64,000 nt of DNA from Pseudomonas parafulva NBRC 16636 = DSM 17004 (GCF_000730645.1 NZ_BBIU01000004.1:62001-126000); one strand, 5' to 3'. Positions 51,682 through 61,930 are shown, counted from the stretch's first letter. Translations and numbers: made by a program. The notes: a model not told the origin generated them from the sequence alone.

Positions 51682-53760
51682 TCACACCTGGCCATATTGC
51701 TGACCGTGGCGCAGCCAGCGATCGAGCAGCGGGCTGACATGCTCTGGCCAGCGTGCCACCAAGGCCTGGGCCGCGTCGCGCACCGCCGGCAGCAGGTCGG
51801 CATCACGCATCAGGTCGGCCACCTTGAATTGCAGCAGCCCGGTTTGCCGGGTGCCGAGCATTTCGCCGGGGCCACGCAGCTCCAGGTCTTTTTCGGCGAT
51901 GATGAAGCCATCGTTGGTTTCACGCATGATGCCCAGGCGTTCGCGGCCGATCTGCGACAATGGCGGGTGATACAGCAGTACGCAGTGGCTGGCGGCGCTG
52001 CCCCGGCCCACCCGGCCCCTCAGCTGGTGCAGCTGTGCCAGGCCCAGGCGCTCAGGGTTCTCGATGATCATCAGGCTGGCGTTGGGCACATCCACGCCGA
52101 CTTCGATAACCGTGGTGGCAACCAGCAACTGCAGGTTGCCGGCCTTGAACTCGGCCATGATCTCGGCCTTCTCGGCAGGCTTCATGCGGCCATGAATCAG
52201 CCCGACACGAAGTTCGCCCAAGGCGCTGCCCAGCTCTTCATAGGTGCTTTCGGCGGCCTGGCAGGTCAGTTCTTCGGACTCTTCGATCAGGGTGCACACC
52301 CAGTAGGCCTGGCGCCCCTCGGCGCAGGCCGCACGTACCCGCTCGACCACTTCGAAGCGGCGGCTGTCAGCCACCAGCACGGTGTTGACCGGGGTACGAC
52401 CAGGCGGCAGTTCATCCAGCACCGAGGTGTCCAGGTCGGCATAGGCGCTCATGGCCAGTGTGCGTGGGATGGGTGTGGCGGTCATGATCAGCTGATGGGG
52501 GCACAGCGTACCGGCAACACCCTTCTTGCGCAGGGCAAGGCGCTGCTGCACGCCAAAGCGGTGTTGCTCGTCGATGATCGCCAGGGCGAGGTTCTTGAAT
52601 TTCACCTCTTCCTGGAACAGCGCATGGGTACCGACCACCATGGGTGCGCCGTTGACGATCTGCTCCAGCGCACTGGCCCGCGCCTTGCCCTTGAGCTTGC
52701 CGGCCAGCCAGGCGACTTCGATGCCCAGCGGTTCGAGCCAGCGCTTGAAGGTGATGTAGTGCTGCTCGGCAAGAATCTCGGTGGGGGCCATGAGCGCCAC
52801 TTGGTAACCCGCTTCCAGCGCCTGCAATGCTGCCAGGGCGGCGACCACCGTCTTGCCGGCGCCCACATCGCCCTGCACCAGGCGCAGCATCGGCTCGTGC
52901 TGGCTCAGGTCATAGGCAATCTCGTTGGCCACCCGCTGCTGCGCGCCGGTTGGCTGGAAGCCCAGGTTCGCCAGGTATTTCGCCGGCAGGTGGCCAGGCT
53001 TGGGCAATACCGGGGCGCGCAGGCTGCGGAGGCTTTCACGCAGGCGCTGCTGCGACAGCTGGTGGGTGAGCAGCTCTTCGAACGCCAGGCGATGCTGAGC
53101 CCAGTGATGGCCCTCGGCAAGCTCATCCAGGTCAGCATCGGCTGGCGGGTTGTGCAGGTAGCGAATGGCCTCGTCCAGCGGTGCCAGCTGGTAGTCGCGG
53201 GCCAGTTCGTCGGGCAGCCAGTCTGGCAGGCTACGGGGGCCGAGCATGGCCAGGCTTTGCTGGCACAGCACGCGCAGACGTTGCTGGGTAAGGCCTTCGG
53301 TGGATGGGTAGATCGGAGTGAGGGTCTGCTCAACCGGCGGTGGCGGCTCGTCGCCATTCAACGCCCTGTATTCGGGGTGGTAGATTTCCAGGCCCGAGGC
53401 ACCGGGCCGTGCTTCGCCATAACAGCGCAAATGGGTACCCCGCTTGAGGCCCTCCTTTTGCGCGTTGCTGAAGTGGTAGAAGCGCAGGCTCAGTACGCCG
53501 CTGCCGTCACCCAGGCGCACCACCAGGCTGCGGCGTTTGCCCATGGTCACATCGGCGCCGCTGACCACGCCCTCGATGACCGCATCCTGCCCCGGGCGCA
53601 ACTGCCCGATGGGCACTACACGGGTGCGGTCCTGATAGCGCAGGGGTAGGTGGAACAGCACATCCTGCAGGTTCTCCAGGCCAACCTTGGCGAGTTTTTC
53701 CGCCATGGCATCGCCTACGCCCTTGAGTACCGTTACCGGTACCTTCGACAACTCACTCAT
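51682..53760 (-). CDS. recG: ATP-dependent DNA helicase RecG
   Basis: 692 residues. A wedge OB domain (about 60-150), then the helicase with GDVGAGKTVVAA (K303), APTEILAEQH, IIDEQHRFGVQQR as motif II, TATPIPRTLAM and the C-terminal TRG motif region. It branch-migrates stalled forks and Holliday junctions. Length fits. Its ATG is three bases past the oxyR stop region on the same strand. Confidence 0.95.
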   Translation of the reverse strand: MSELSKVPVTVLKGVGDAMAEKLAKVGLENLQDVLFHLPLRYQDRTRVVPIGQLRPGQDAVIEGVVSGADVTMGKRRSLVVRLGDGSGVLSLRFYHFSNAQKEGLKRGTHLRCYGEARPGASGLEIYHPEYRALNGDEPPPPVEQTLTPIYPSTEGLTQQRLRVLCQQSLAMLGPRSLPDWLPDELARDYQLAPLDEAIRYLHNPPADADLDELAEGHHWAQHRLAFEELLTHQLSQQRLRESLRSLRAPVLPKPGHLPAKYLANLGFQPTGAQQRVANEIAYDLSQHEPMLRLVQGDVGAGKTVVAALAALQALEAGYQVALMAPTEILAEQHYITFKRWLEPLGIEVAWLAGKLKGKARASALEQIVNGAPMVVGTHALFQEEVKFKNLALAIIDEQHRFGVQQRLALRKKGVAGTLCPHQLIMTATPIPRTLAMSAYADLDTSVLDELPPGRTPVNTVLVADSRRFEVVERVRAACAEGRQAYWVCTLIEESEELTCQAAESTYEELGSALGELRVGLIHGRMKPAEKAEIMAEFKAGNLQLLVATTVIEVGVDVPNASLMIIENPERLGLAQLHQLRGRVGRGSAASHCVLLYHPPLSQIGRERLGIMRETNDGFIIAEKDLELRGPGEMLGTRQTGLLQFKVADLMRDADLLPAVRDAAQALVARWPEHVSPLLDRWLRHGQQYGQV

Positions 53761-53763
53761 GGC

Positions 53764-54690
53764 TCAGGCGGTTTGTTCGGCAGGGGCTTTGGCGACCGAG
53801 CACAGGCGGATCGAGTCGGCCAGAATCTCGATGGCCTTGGGCCGCGGGAAACTGGCGCGCCAGGCGATGGCCACCGTGCGGAAGGGCGCGGGTGCGGTGA
53901 GTGGGCGCACCTCGATCACGCCGGGGGCATAGTGATGGCTGTGCACGGCCGAGAGCGGAAGGATCGACACGCCAAGGCCAGATGCCACCATATGGCGGAT
54001 GGTTTCCAGCGAACTGGACTCGACCGTGGTGTGGCGGGCACCTTCGCCACCCTTGTTCAGGGTTGGGCAGGCTTCCAGTACCTGGTCGCGGAAACAATGG
54101 CCTTCGCCGAGCAGCAGCAGGCTCTTGTCGTTGAGCATGGCCGTGTCGATGGTTTTCTTGGCCGTCCAGGGGTGGTCGGCTGGCATCAGGGCGCAGAACG
54201 GCTCGTCATACAGCGGCAAGGTCAGCACGTCGGCTTCGTTGAACGGCAGGGCGATGATCACTGCATCCAGTTCGCCGTTGCGCAGTTTTTCACGTAGCAC
54301 ATGGGTGAAGTTTTCTTCGATGTACAGCGGCATCTGCGGGGCCACACGGTGCAGCTGCGGGATCAGGTGCGGGAACAGATAAGGGCCGACCGTGTAGATG
54401 GCGCCGACTTTGAGTGGTGCTGTGAGCTGGTTTTTACCGGCCTGCGCCAGCTCGCGAATGCCCTGGGCCTGCTCGAGCACCTTCTGCGCCTGGGCAACGA
54501 TGCCTTCGCCGACCGGGGTCAGGCGCACCGCGCTTTTGCTGCGTTCGAAGATCAGCACGCCAAGCTCGTCCTCGAGCTTCTTCACACCGACCGAAAGGGT
54601 GGGCTGGCTCACGTGACAACGTTCGGCGGCATGGCCGAAGTGCTGTTCCTGAGCGAGTGTGACGATGTAGCGGAGTTCTGTGAGGGTCAT
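53764..54690 (-). CDS. oxyR: Hydrogen peroxide-sensing regulator OxyR
   Basis: 308 residues. LysR HTH at 1-60 (MTLTELRYIVTLAQEQHFGH). C199 and C208 (GEGHCFRDQVLEACP) fall at the same numbers as the peroxide-sensing pair of E. coli OxyR, which forms a disulfide on oxidation and switches on catalase and peroxidase genes. recG follows on the same strand, the common oxyR-recG pair in Pseudomonas. Confidence 0.95.
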   Translation of the reverse strand: MTLTELRYIVTLAQEQHFGHAAERCHVSQPTLSVGVKKLEDELGVLIFERSKSAVRLTPVGEGIVAQAQKVLEQAQGIRELAQAGKNQLTAPLKVGAIYTVGPYLFPHLIPQLHRVAPQMPLYIEENFTHVLREKLRNGELDAVIIALPFNEADVLTLPLYDEPFCALMPADHPWTAKKTIDTAMLNDKSLLLLGEGHCFRDQVLEACPTLNKGGEGARHTTVESSSLETIRHMVASGLGVSILPLSAVHSHHYAPGVIEVRPLTAPAPFRTVAIAWRASFPRPKAIEILADSIRLCSVAKAPAEQTA

Positions 54691-54784
54691 AACGTGCGTC
54701 CATGAAGTTGCGAGCCCAGCATAGCGGCTGCAATCGATAGACGCACGTTATCAGACTTGCTGATTTGTGACAGAAACAAAAGTA

Positions 54785-55516
54785 TCAGCGGCGGTCCAGG
54801 GAGTACACAAACGGTGCCACGACTTCGATGGTGCCGTTGTTAAGCAATTCCGGCGGTGGCTTGGGTACCGTGCCGGCCCGGCGAATCATCTCCAGCGTTG
54901 CCCGGTCCAGCGAAGCACTGCCCGACCCCCCGGCCATGGCATACGACACCACCTTGCCCTCGGCATCCACCACGAAACGCAGGCGGTTGATGCCCTGCAG
55001 GCCGCGGCGACGTGCATCTTCAGGGTAACGCTTGTATTTCGCCAGGTGACGCAGCAGGTCGCTTTGCCAGGTTGGCAAGGCGTTGCTGTTGGACGCAATG
55101 CTCGGTGCCGGAGCCGCCGATTTCTGCGGTGGCGTGTTGCTGGGCGGTGCGTCCACGGTCTGTTCGGTTGGCGGCGCTTCCTTGGGCGGCTCAGGCTTTT
55201 TCTCAGGCTTGGGCGGTTGTGGCTTGGCCTTGGGCTTGGGCGGCTTGGGGATGGCGATCTTGGGTTTCGAGGCTTCCGCCAGCTTGGGCAATGGAGGCTC
55301 TTCGACCGGCGCCGGTGGCTGGGGTACCGCTTTGGGTGGAGGCGGTGGCGCAGGCTCGGGCAACGGCGCCAGCTCGACCATCATGGCTGCCGGTGGCAGC
55401 TCGATGGCCTGGGGCACCGACCAGTTGAGCATGAGCAGCACAGCGACGGCATGGACACCCAGCACAAGCGCCAGGCTGCCGCTGTAACGCGCCAGATTGT
55501 GCCGCGTCTTCGTCAT
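54785..55516 (-). CDS. tonB: Energy-transducing protein TonB
   Basis: 243 residues. Helix LALVLGVHAVAVLLMLNWSV anchors it; a Pro/Lys/Glu-rich stretch (about 48-125) spans the periplasm; and the C-terminal domain (about 155-243) has YKRYPEDARRRGLQG and RFVVDAEGKV. It passes proton-motive energy from ExbBD to outer-membrane receptors. Its ATG overlaps the exbD stop by four bases. Confidence 0.94.
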   Translation of the reverse strand: MTKTRHNLARYSGSLALVLGVHAVAVLLMLNWSVPQAIELPPAAMMVELAPLPEPAPPPPPKAVPQPPAPVEEPPLPKLAEASKPKIAIPKPPKPKAKPQPPKPEKKPEPPKEAPPTEQTVDAPPSNTPPQKSAAPAPSIASNSNALPTWQSDLLRHLAKYKRYPEDARRRGLQGINRLRFVVDAEGKVVSYAMAGGSGSASLDRATLEMIRRAGTVPKPPPELLNNGTIEVVAPFVYSLDRR

Positions 55517-55941
55517 TTCTTGGCTGCCGTCTCGAGACCTACCAGACCGACTTTCAGGTAGCCGGCCGCGCGCATGTTGTTCATCACTTCCATCAGGTCA
55601 CCGTAGTCCACGCCCTTGTCGGCCTGGAAGAAGATGGTGGTCTCCTTGTCACCCTTGGTCTTGGCGTCGAGCATCGGGCCAAGCCGGTCGGGTGCTGGAA
55701 CCTGATCGTCGCCGACATACAGCTTCTGGTCGGCCTTGACGCTGACGAACACCGGTTTCTCGGGCCTTGGCGCCGGCTTCGCCGTGGAGGCGGGCAGGTC
55801 GACCTTGATGTCGACCGTGGCCAGGGGGGCTGCGACCATGAAGATGATCAACAGCACCAGCATCACGTCGATGAAGGGGGTGACGTTGATCTCGTGGTTT
55901 TCGGCGAGGTCATCGCCACCTTCGTTAAGATGCAGGCCCAT
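55513..55941 (-). CDS. exbD: Biopolymer transport protein ExbD
   Basis: 142 residues. One helix (INVTPFIDVMLVLLIIFMVA) carries the essential Asp (D in PFIDVML), which takes protons. The periplasmic part binds peptidoglycan or TonB. It begins three bases after exbB and overlaps tonB. Confidence 0.95.
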   Translation of the reverse strand: MGLHLNEGGDDLAENHEINVTPFIDVMLVLLIIFMVAAPLATVDIKVDLPASTAKPAPRPEKPVFVSVKADQKLYVGDDQVPAPDRLGPMLDAKTKGDKETTIFFQADKGVDYGDLMEVMNNMRAAGYLKVGLVGLETAAKK

Positions 55942-55944
55942 GGC

Positions 55945-56910
55945 TTACCCCACTTTCACCATGTGCGGGGCAGCGCGCTCGCCACCCTGGTGGTCCAGGT
56001 CACGGCTGACCAGCAGCAGTACCTGGGCGGAGGCGTCGGATACCTGTGCCTTGTAGCCCGCGATGGAGCGGGCGAAGACGTTGTAGATGACCACGGCAGG
56101 AATCGCCGCTACCAGGCCCAGGGCCGTGGCCAGCAAGGCTTCGGCAATACCAGGTGCTACTACTGCCAGGTTGGTGGTCTGAGTCTTGGCGATGCCGATG
56201 AAGCTGTTCATGATGCCCCAAACCGTACCGAACAGGCCGACGAAGGGCGCGGTGGAGCCGATGGTTGCCAGTACCCCGGTGCCGCTGCTCATGTTGCGGC
56301 CGCTGGCGTGTACCAGGCGCTCCAGGCGGAAGCTGACGCGTTCCTTGATACCTTCTTTCTCGCGGGCGTTGGCTGACAGGCGCATTTCTTCGAGTGCGTC
56401 GTGGACCAGGGTGTGGGCCAGGGTGCCTTCCTTGTTGGAGACCTCGCTGGCCTCTTTCAGGCTGGCGGACTTCTTCAACTGGGCGATCTCGCCACGCAGG
56501 CGACGCTTGGCACCCAGCAGCTCGAAGCCTTTGGCGATCCAGATGGTCCAAGTGATGATGGACGCGATGGCCAGGCCGATCATGACCGCCTTGACCACCA
56601 CGTCGGCGTTTTTGTACATGCCCCATGGGGACAGGTCGTGGGCCATGCCCAGCGAAGTATCTTCAACCATGGCTTCGACGCTTGGGTCGGCGGCAGCCGG
56701 GGCATCTGCAGCGTTAACCGGGGCCGCTTCGCCGGCCGGCGCGGCAGCGGTGTTTGCCGGAGCAGAGGCAGCGGCCGGTGCGGCGGCGGCATTGGCGTTA
56801 GGCTCATCGGCCATGGCCATCGGGGCCAGCACCAGGCTGAAGGCCAGCGCGGCGATGGCGCGCCAGGCGCGCGACTGGGTTGGCGAAGCGGAAGGTTGAT
56901 TACGTGTCAT
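55945..56910 (-). CDS. exbB: TonB-system channel subunit ExbB, long N-terminus
   Basis: 321 residues. A signal-like helix and an Ala/Pro-rich extension fill about 1-110, longer than in E. coli (244). Three helices follow: VVKAVMIGLAIASIITWTIW, GTGVLATIGSTAPFVGLFGT and NLAVVAPGIAEALLATALGL. It forms the ion channel with ExbD. P. putida ExbB is known to carry this extension. Start MTRNQPSAS at 56910. Confidence 0.93.
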   Translation of the reverse strand: MTRNQPSASPTQSRAWRAIAALAFSLVLAPMAMADEPNANAAAAPAAASAPANTAAAPAGEAAPVNAADAPAAADPSVEAMVEDTSLGMAHDLSPWGMYKNADVVVKAVMIGLAIASIITWTIWIAKGFELLGAKRRLRGEIAQLKKSASLKEASEVSNKEGTLAHTLVHDALEEMRLSANAREKEGIKERVSFRLERLVHASGRNMSSGTGVLATIGSTAPFVGLFGTVWGIMNSFIGIAKTQTTNLAVVAPGIAEALLATALGLVAAIPAVVIYNVFARSIAGYKAQVSDASAQVLLLVSRDLDHQGGERAAPHMVKVG

Positions 56911-56993
56911 GCTGGCCGGACCTGATGAAGATAAAGGTGGATGTTCTTCAAGGCCTCGAGGTAGGCCGAGAACAATTTGGTCGCCATTATTGC

Positions 56994-57025
56994 AAGTAAT
57001 TCTTGTTAACAAAAGTAATCTTGTT
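56994..57025. promoter_or_regulatory. Direct repeat upstream of exbB
   Basis: AAGTAATTCTTGTT and AAGTAATCTTGTT are spaced about 18 bases apart in an AT-rich stretch between exbB and the divergent SDR gene. They may be part of a Fur or other control region, but neither copy fits the Fur consensus well. Confidence 0.4.
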
Positions 57026-57075
57026 GCTTTTTTCGCCTACGGTTGGGCGGATCTATCGGTCTAAGGGGGTTTCAG

Positions 57076-57939
57076 ATGTCGGACCTTTCGGTCTTGATAG
57101 TAGGTTGTGGCGATGTCGGCGGCCGTCTGGCCCGGCAGATGTTGGCGCGTGGTTGGCATGTCAGTGGGCTGCGTCGCGCTGTGGGGCAACTGCCCCACGG
57201 GGTGGTACCTGTGGCCGCTGACCTGGCCGAGCCGGCAATACCGTCTGCCTGGCCAAGCCATGCACCGGACTACCTGGTGTACTGCGTGGCGGCCAGCCAG
57301 CATGACGAAGCCGGCTACCAGGCGGCCTACGTGCAGGGCTTGCGCCATGTGCAAGGCTGGTTGGCTGAGCGAGGGCAGCGCCCGCGTCGGCTGTTGTTCG
57401 TCTCCAGCAGCAGTGTGTTTGCGCAGAAGGGCGGGGAGTGGGTGGATGAGCAGTCGCCTACCCGCCCTGAAGGGTATTCGGGGCGGGTGATGCTGGAGGC
57501 GGAGCAACTGGCCTTGGCGGGTGAGTGCCCGGCGAGTGTGGTGCGCCTGACCGGCATCTACGGCCCGGGCCGCGAGTGGCTGCTCAGCCAGGTTCGCCAG
57601 GGTTACCGGGTGGCCGAGCAGCCGCCGTTGTACGGCAACCGCATCCACGCCGAGGACGCTGCCAGCCTGCTGGCGTTCCTGTTGCAGGCCGATGCCGATG
57701 GCCGGGCGCTGGACGATTGCTACATCGGCGTGGATGACGACCCTGCACCGCTGGCCGATGTGGTCGGCTGGCTGCGTGAGTACATGGGCGTTACACACTG
57801 GTCCGATGAGCAGCGGGTGCGGCGCACTGGCAGCAAGCGCTGCAGCAATGCCCGTGCGCGGGCCCTGGGTTGGGTGCCGGCATACCCGAGCTACAAAGAA
57901 GGGTACGCGGCCATTTTGCAGGGTTCGGTTAGCAACTAA
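57076..57939 (+). CDS. NAD(P)-binding SDR-type protein (YeeZ-like)
   Basis: 287 residues. VLIVGCGDVGGRLARQMLAR at the N-terminus is a dinucleotide-binding fold; LLFVSSSSVFAQKGGEWVDE, then VVRLTGIYGPGR and NRIHAEDAASLLAF match extended SDR/epimerase-like proteins such as YeeZ. The catalytic Tyr-x3-Lys is degenerate (GYSGRVM), so it may not be an oxidoreductase. Start at 57076 follows AAGGGGG. Confidence 0.85.
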   Translation: MSDLSVLIVGCGDVGGRLARQMLARGWHVSGLRRAVGQLPHGVVPVAADLAEPAIPSAWPSHAPDYLVYCVAASQHDEAGYQAAYVQGLRHVQGWLAERGQRPRRLLFVSSSSVFAQKGGEWVDEQSPTRPEGYSGRVMLEAEQLALAGECPASVVRLTGIYGPGREWLLSQVRQGYRVAEQPPLYGNRIHAEDAASLLAFLLQADADGRALDDCYIGVDDDPAPLADVVGWLREYMGVTHWSDEQRVRRTGSKRCSNARARALGWVPAYPSYKEGYAAILQGSVSN

Positions 57940-57970
57940 CCCAGCTCTTTGGGCTGCACATCACACCCCT

Positions 57971-58054
57971 GTGGGAGCGGGTTCACCCGCGAAGCAAGCA
58001 GCGCGGTGGATGGCACCGGCTTCGCCGGTGTTCGCGGCTGAAGCCGCTCCCACA
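57971..58054. repeat. REP element pair
   Basis: GTGGGAGCGGGTTCACCCGC followed by GAA (57971-57993) and the inverted TTCGCGGCTGAAGCCGCTCC CACA-type copy (58031-58054) flank a short GGCACCGGCTTCGCCGGTG stem. Confidence 0.85.
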
Positions 58055-58126
58055 CGGCCCTGTTATATCAACACGTTATGTACAGTTGCAGGCCGGTAAG
58101 AGCAGCTTGCGGTGCGGCGCCCGGCC

Positions 58127-58858
58127 TCAGTTCTGCTCCAGCAACCACTGCCGCTTGCCGGCCGCCAGTTGCGGCATTTCGTCCGGCTGCGCGCGGTTGA
58201 CTGCCTGGGAAATCTCCAACTGCTTGCCCGTGCGCTTGATGATGAACGGCGCACCTTGCTGGTTGCGCTCAAGCCACAGGCTGTCATTGCTGCCGCCCAT
58301 GGTCGCGCAATCCCCCGCCAGGCACAGGGCGAAGCGATCCGGGCCGGGCAGGCCGGTAACGCTACCGGTATCGCTGAAGCGTACCGTGCCACCTGTGCCC
58401 TGGCCTTCGATGATCTTCCAGTCGCCGCCCAGGTAGGCCTGATACAGCGCCTGCTCGAAGCTGCTACCCAGCTGCGCGTTGCCCGCAGCAGGTGCCTTGG
58501 CACGTACGAACGTTTGCTTGGCGCCCTGTGGGTCTACCGTTTGCAGTTCATCGCCATTCAAGGACAGCTGCTCGGTGGCACCACCGTCGAAGGTGGCTAC
58601 CCATTGTTTGTCATTGGCGCTGAGTTGCCCGTCGGCACCCTCAAAACCGTTGCTGTAACTGGCCCGCTGTTGGGCCACATCGAGCTTCCACTCGAATACC
58701 GGGCCATTGGCATCCAGGGCCTGGCGCAGGTTGTTGCCTTTGACGGCAGCGGTGATGGCCTGCTGGTTGATCCAGGTGCCATTGAAATCTTCAGGTTTGT
58801 GGCTGGCGCAGCCGCCCAGAAGCAGGGCTGCCAGCGTGAGAGGCAGTGCTAGACGCAT
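58127..58858 (-). CDS. Outer-membrane or inner-membrane lipoprotein, unknown family
   Basis: 243 residues with a lipoprotein signal (MRLALPLTLAALLLGGCASH, lipobox LGGC with lipid on C17). The mature part has two similar halves, each with a WxxE/K pattern (FEWKLDV, GGDWKIIEG) and ends in a Gln-rich tail. META- or copper-resistance-like folds are possible; I cannot assign one. It lies just after ridA on the same strand. Confidence 0.75.
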   Translation of the reverse strand: MRLALPLTLAALLLGGCASHKPEDFNGTWINQQAITAAVKGNNLRQALDANGPVFEWKLDVAQQRASYSNGFEGADGQLSANDKQWVATFDGGATEQLSLNGDELQTVDPQGAKQTFVRAKAPAAGNAQLGSSFEQALYQAYLGGDWKIIEGQGTGGTVRFSDTGSVTGLPGPDRFALCLAGDCATMGGSNDSLWLERNQQGAPFIIKRTGKQLEISQAVNRAQPDEMPQLAAGKRQWLLEQN

Positions 58859-58913
58859 GACGGAAAACCTTGCAGAAGAGGAGGGCGACAGGCAGAGCCT
58901 GCCGCCGCAGGCA

Positions 58914-59294
58914 TCATTCGATGACCAGAATCGCGTCCATTTCGACCTGCGCACCTTTTGGCAGCGCAGCAACGCCGATGGCGGCACGGGCAGGGTATGG
59001 CTGCTCGAAGTAGCGGCCCATCACCTCGTTGACCTTGGCGAAGTGGCTCAGGTCGGTCAGGAAGATGTTCAGCTTGACGATGTCCTTGAACGAGCCACCG
59101 GCAGCTTCAGCCACTGCCTTGAGGTTTTCGAACACCTGCACGGTCTGGGCTTCGAAGCCTTCGACCAGTTCCATGGTCTTCGGGTCAAGCGGGATCTGCC
59201 CCGACATGTACACGGTGTTTCCGGCCTTGATCGCCTGCGAGTAGGTGCCGATGGCGGCTGGGGCCTTGTCGCTGTTGATGACGGTCTTGCTCAT
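58914..59294 (-). CDS. ridA: Enamine/imine deaminase RidA
   Basis: 126 residues. [16 protein letters not shown] segment ([12 protein letters not shown]), R103 in [13 protein letters not shown] and E118 in VEMDAI are the active-site residues. It hydrolyses reactive 2-aminoacrylate. It follows spoT, an arrangement widespread in gamma-proteobacteria. Confidence 0.95.
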   Translation of the reverse strand: MSKTVINSDKAPAAIGTYSQAIKAGNTVYMSGQIPLDPKTMELVEGFEAQTVQVFENLKAVAEAAGGSFKDIVKLNIFLTDLSHFAKVNEVMGRYFEQPYPARAAIGVAALPKGAQVEMDAILVIE

Positions 59295-59317
59295 GATGAC
59301 TCCTTGCGGTTGGCGGA

Positions 59318-61426
59318 CTACGTACGCATGCGGGTGATGCGGACCACACCGGTCAAGGTACGCAGTTTCTTGATCACACGCGCCAGGTGCACGCGGTCGT
59401 GCACGCTGACCACCAGTTGGACCACGCTGATACGGCCGTCGCGTTCGTCCATGCTGATCTTCTCGATGTTGCCATCGGCCGCATTGACGCTGCTGGCCAG
59501 CAGCGCGATCAGGCCGCGCTGGTGCTCAAGCTCGACACGCAGCTCGACATTGAATTCGCCGGTGATGTCCTTGGCCCAGGAAAGCTGCACACACTTTTCT
59601 GGGTTATGGCGGATTTCGCTGATGTTCCGGCAGTTTTCCAAGTGCACCACCATGCCCTTGCCCGCGGACAAGTGGCCGACAATGGGGTCGCCAGGGATGG
59701 GCGTACAGCACTTGGCGTAGCTGAGCACCAGCCCTTCGGTGCCACGGATGGCCAGCGGGCCTTCGGGTGCGGGCAGTTGCTCGCCCTCGGCGGACAGCAG
59801 CCGGCGCGCGACCACGTAGGCCATGCGGTTGCCAAGGCCGATGTCTTCCAGCAGGTCCTCGATCAGCTCCAGGCGATACTCCGCCAGAATGGCCTGGATA
59901 CGCTCCTGCGCAATCTGCTCCAGGCTGCTGTCGAAGCCGGTGAGCACCTTGTTCAGCAAGCGCTCGCCCAGGCTGATGGACTCCGAACGGCGCTGTTGCT
60001 TGAGCGCGTGGCGGATATGGGTGCGCGCTTTGCCGGTGACCACGAAGTTGAGCCAGGCCGGGTTGGGCCGTGCACCGGGGGCACTGACGATTTCAACCGT
60101 CGAGCCGCTTTGCAAGGGCTCGGACAGCGGTGCCAGGCGCCGGTTGATGCGGCAGGCGATACAGCTGTTGCCCACATCGGTGTGCACCGCGTAGGCGAAG
60201 TCCACCGCGGTGGAGCCTTTGGGCAGCTCCATGATGCGGCCTTTGGGCGTGAACACGTAGACCTCGTCCGGGAACAGGTCGATCTTCACGCTCTCGATGA
60301 ATTCCAGCGAGTTGCCCGCACGTTGCTGCAGCTCGAGGATGCCCTTCACCCACTGCCTGGCCCGGGCGTGGTTGCCCTTGGGTTGCTCGTCCTCGTTGGA
60401 CTTGTACAACCAGTGCGCCGCAATGCCATTGTTGGCCATCTCTTCCATCTCCGCCGTGCGGATCTGGATTTCGATGGGCACCCCGTGCATGCCGAACAGG
60501 GTGGTGTGCAACGACTGGTAGCCGTTGGCCTTGGGGATGGCGATGTAGTCCTTGAACCGGCCCGGCAGCGGCTTGTAGAGGTTGTGCACGGCGCCCAGCA
60601 CGCGGTAGCAGGTGTCGACCTTGTCGACCACGATGCGGAAGGCGTACACGTCCATGATCTCGTTGAAGGCGCGGCGCTTGCCACGCATCTTCTTGTAGAT
60701 GCCATAGAGGTGTTTCTGCCGGCCGCTGACCTCGCCCTGGATACCGTCGGCGGCCAGGCAGTGGGCCAGCGATTGCTCGATCTTGGCGACGATTTCCTTG
60801 CGGTTGCCCCGCGCGCTCTTCACGGCACGGTTGATCAGCGACGAGCGCATCGGGTGCATGGCCTTGAAGCCGAGGTCTTCGAACTCTACGCGTACGGTGT
60901 GCATCCCCAGGCGGTTGGCGATGGGGGCATAGATTTCGAGGGTTTCCTTGGCGATGCGCCGGCGTTTTTCACCGGACAGCACTTCCAGCGTGCGCATGTT
61001 GTGCAGGCGGTCGGCCAGTTTAACCAGGATCACGCGGATATCGCGGGCCATGGCCATGGCCATCTTCTGGAAGTTTTCAGCCTGGGCTTCTGCCTTGGTC
61101 TCGAAGTTCATCTGGGTCAGCTTGCTGACCCCATCGACCAGTTCGGCCACCGTCTCGCCGAACTGCTGGCTGAGGGCTTCCTTGGCAATGCCGGTGTCTT
61201 CGATCACGTCGTGCAGCATGGCTGCCATCAGGCTCTGATGGTCCATGTGCATGTCGGCAAGGATACTGGCCACAGCCAGCGGGTGGGTAACGTAGGGCTC
61301 GCCGCTGCGGCGGCGCTGCCCGTCGTGGGCCTGTTCTGCGTAGAAATAGGCGCGGCGAACCAGGTTGACCTGTTCGGGCCCTAGGTAGGTCGACAGCCGT
61401 TCGGCCAAGACTTCTATACCCGGCAT
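59318..61426 (-). CDS. spoT: Bifunctional (p)ppGpp synthase/hydrolase SpoT
   Basis: 702 residues. The HD hydrolase domain has H48, H72, D73 and EDT 76-78 (MLHDVIEDT), so hydrolase activity is expected. The synthetase domain has [20 protein letters not shown] (about 385-445) and ACT (about 630-702) follow. It sets the ppGpp level during starvation. Its ATG lies 59 bases after rpoZ. Confidence 0.96.
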   Translation of the reverse strand: MPGIEVLAERLSTYLGPEQVNLVRRAYFYAEQAHDGQRRRSGEPYVTHPLAVASILADMHMDHQSLMAAMLHDVIEDTGIAKEALSQQFGETVAELVDGVSKLTQMNFETKAEAQAENFQKMAMAMARDIRVILVKLADRLHNMRTLEVLSGEKRRRIAKETLEIYAPIANRLGMHTVRVEFEDLGFKAMHPMRSSLINRAVKSARGNRKEIVAKIEQSLAHCLAADGIQGEVSGRQKHLYGIYKKMRGKRRAFNEIMDVYAFRIVVDKVDTCYRVLGAVHNLYKPLPGRFKDYIAIPKANGYQSLHTTLFGMHGVPIEIQIRTAEMEEMANNGIAAHWLYKSNEDEQPKGNHARARQWVKGILELQQRAGNSLEFIESVKIDLFPDEVYVFTPKGRIMELPKGSTAVDFAYAVHTDVGNSCIACRINRRLAPLSEPLQSGSTVEIVSAPGARPNPAWLNFVVTGKARTHIRHALKQQRRSESISLGERLLNKVLTGFDSSLEQIAQERIQAILAEYRLELIEDLLEDIGLGNRMAYVVARRLLSAEGEQLPAPEGPLAIRGTEGLVLSYAKCCTPIPGDPIVGHLSAGKGMVVHLENCRNISEIRHNPEKCVQLSWAKDITGEFNVELRVELEHQRGLIALLASSVNAADGNIEKISMDERDGRISVVQLVVSVHDRVHLARVIKKLRTLTGVVRITRMRT

Positions 61427-61485
61427 GGGTTCACCTCCTGCCGAGGGAGAGGGCCTTGCGCCGTGCGACGTCGACCAGGCATCAA

Positions 61486-61749
61486 TCAGACAGCCTCGTT
61501 CGACTCGTCCTCGAACGCGGCGAAGACCGGATCCTCAGTGACGATCTCTTCAGCAGCGATGAACTCGTTGGTGACGATGCCTTCGGCGATTTCGCGCAGG
61601 GCAACAACGGTCGGCTTGTCGTTTTCCCACGCAACGCGTGGCTCTTTGCCGCCGGTCGCCAACTGGCGAGCGCGCTTGGTCGAGAGCATGACCAGCTCAA
61701 AGCGGTTATCCACGTGTTCCAGGCAGTCTTCAACAGTTACGCGGGCCAT
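61486..61749 (-). CDS. rpoZ: RNA polymerase omega subunit RpoZ
   Basis: 87 residues. [20 protein letters not shown] and [12 protein letters not shown] are the omega signatures that bind the beta-prime C-terminus. It stabilises RNA polymerase and is part of one ppGpp site. Start at 61749. Confidence 0.96.
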   Translation of the reverse strand: MARVTVEDCLEHVDNRFELVMLSTKRARQLATGGKEPRVAWENDKPTVVALREIAEGIVTNEFIAAEEIVTEDPVFAAFEDESNEAV

Positions 61750-61810
61750 GGTCTTCCTCAGTAGCAAATGCGGTGGGCGTGCAGCCCAATAGTGGGCAGG
61801 CGGACTCGAT

Positions 61811-61816
61811 AGTATA
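61811..61816 (-). promoter_or_regulatory. Candidate -10 of rpoZ-spoT
   Basis: TATACT on the minus strand within an AT-rich stretch (GAATTTTTATACTATC), 62 bases before the rpoZ ATG. CTTCCC about 18 bases upstream is a weak -35. Confidence 0.5.
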
Positions 61817-61930
61817 AAAATTCACCAGCCAATAGGGAAGCGCTGTTTTGCTCCGGCAACGCCTGAGGCCGCGGCTATTGCCGCGAAATGGCCGGACCAG
61901 ACACCCTCCTGCATGTGCCTGACGATAACC

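Noticed and set aside
51082..53649. An 855-codon open frame opposite recG
   Set aside because: It is a shadow of high-GC codon bias; recG is complete with all motifs on the other strand and the antisense product resembles nothing known to me.
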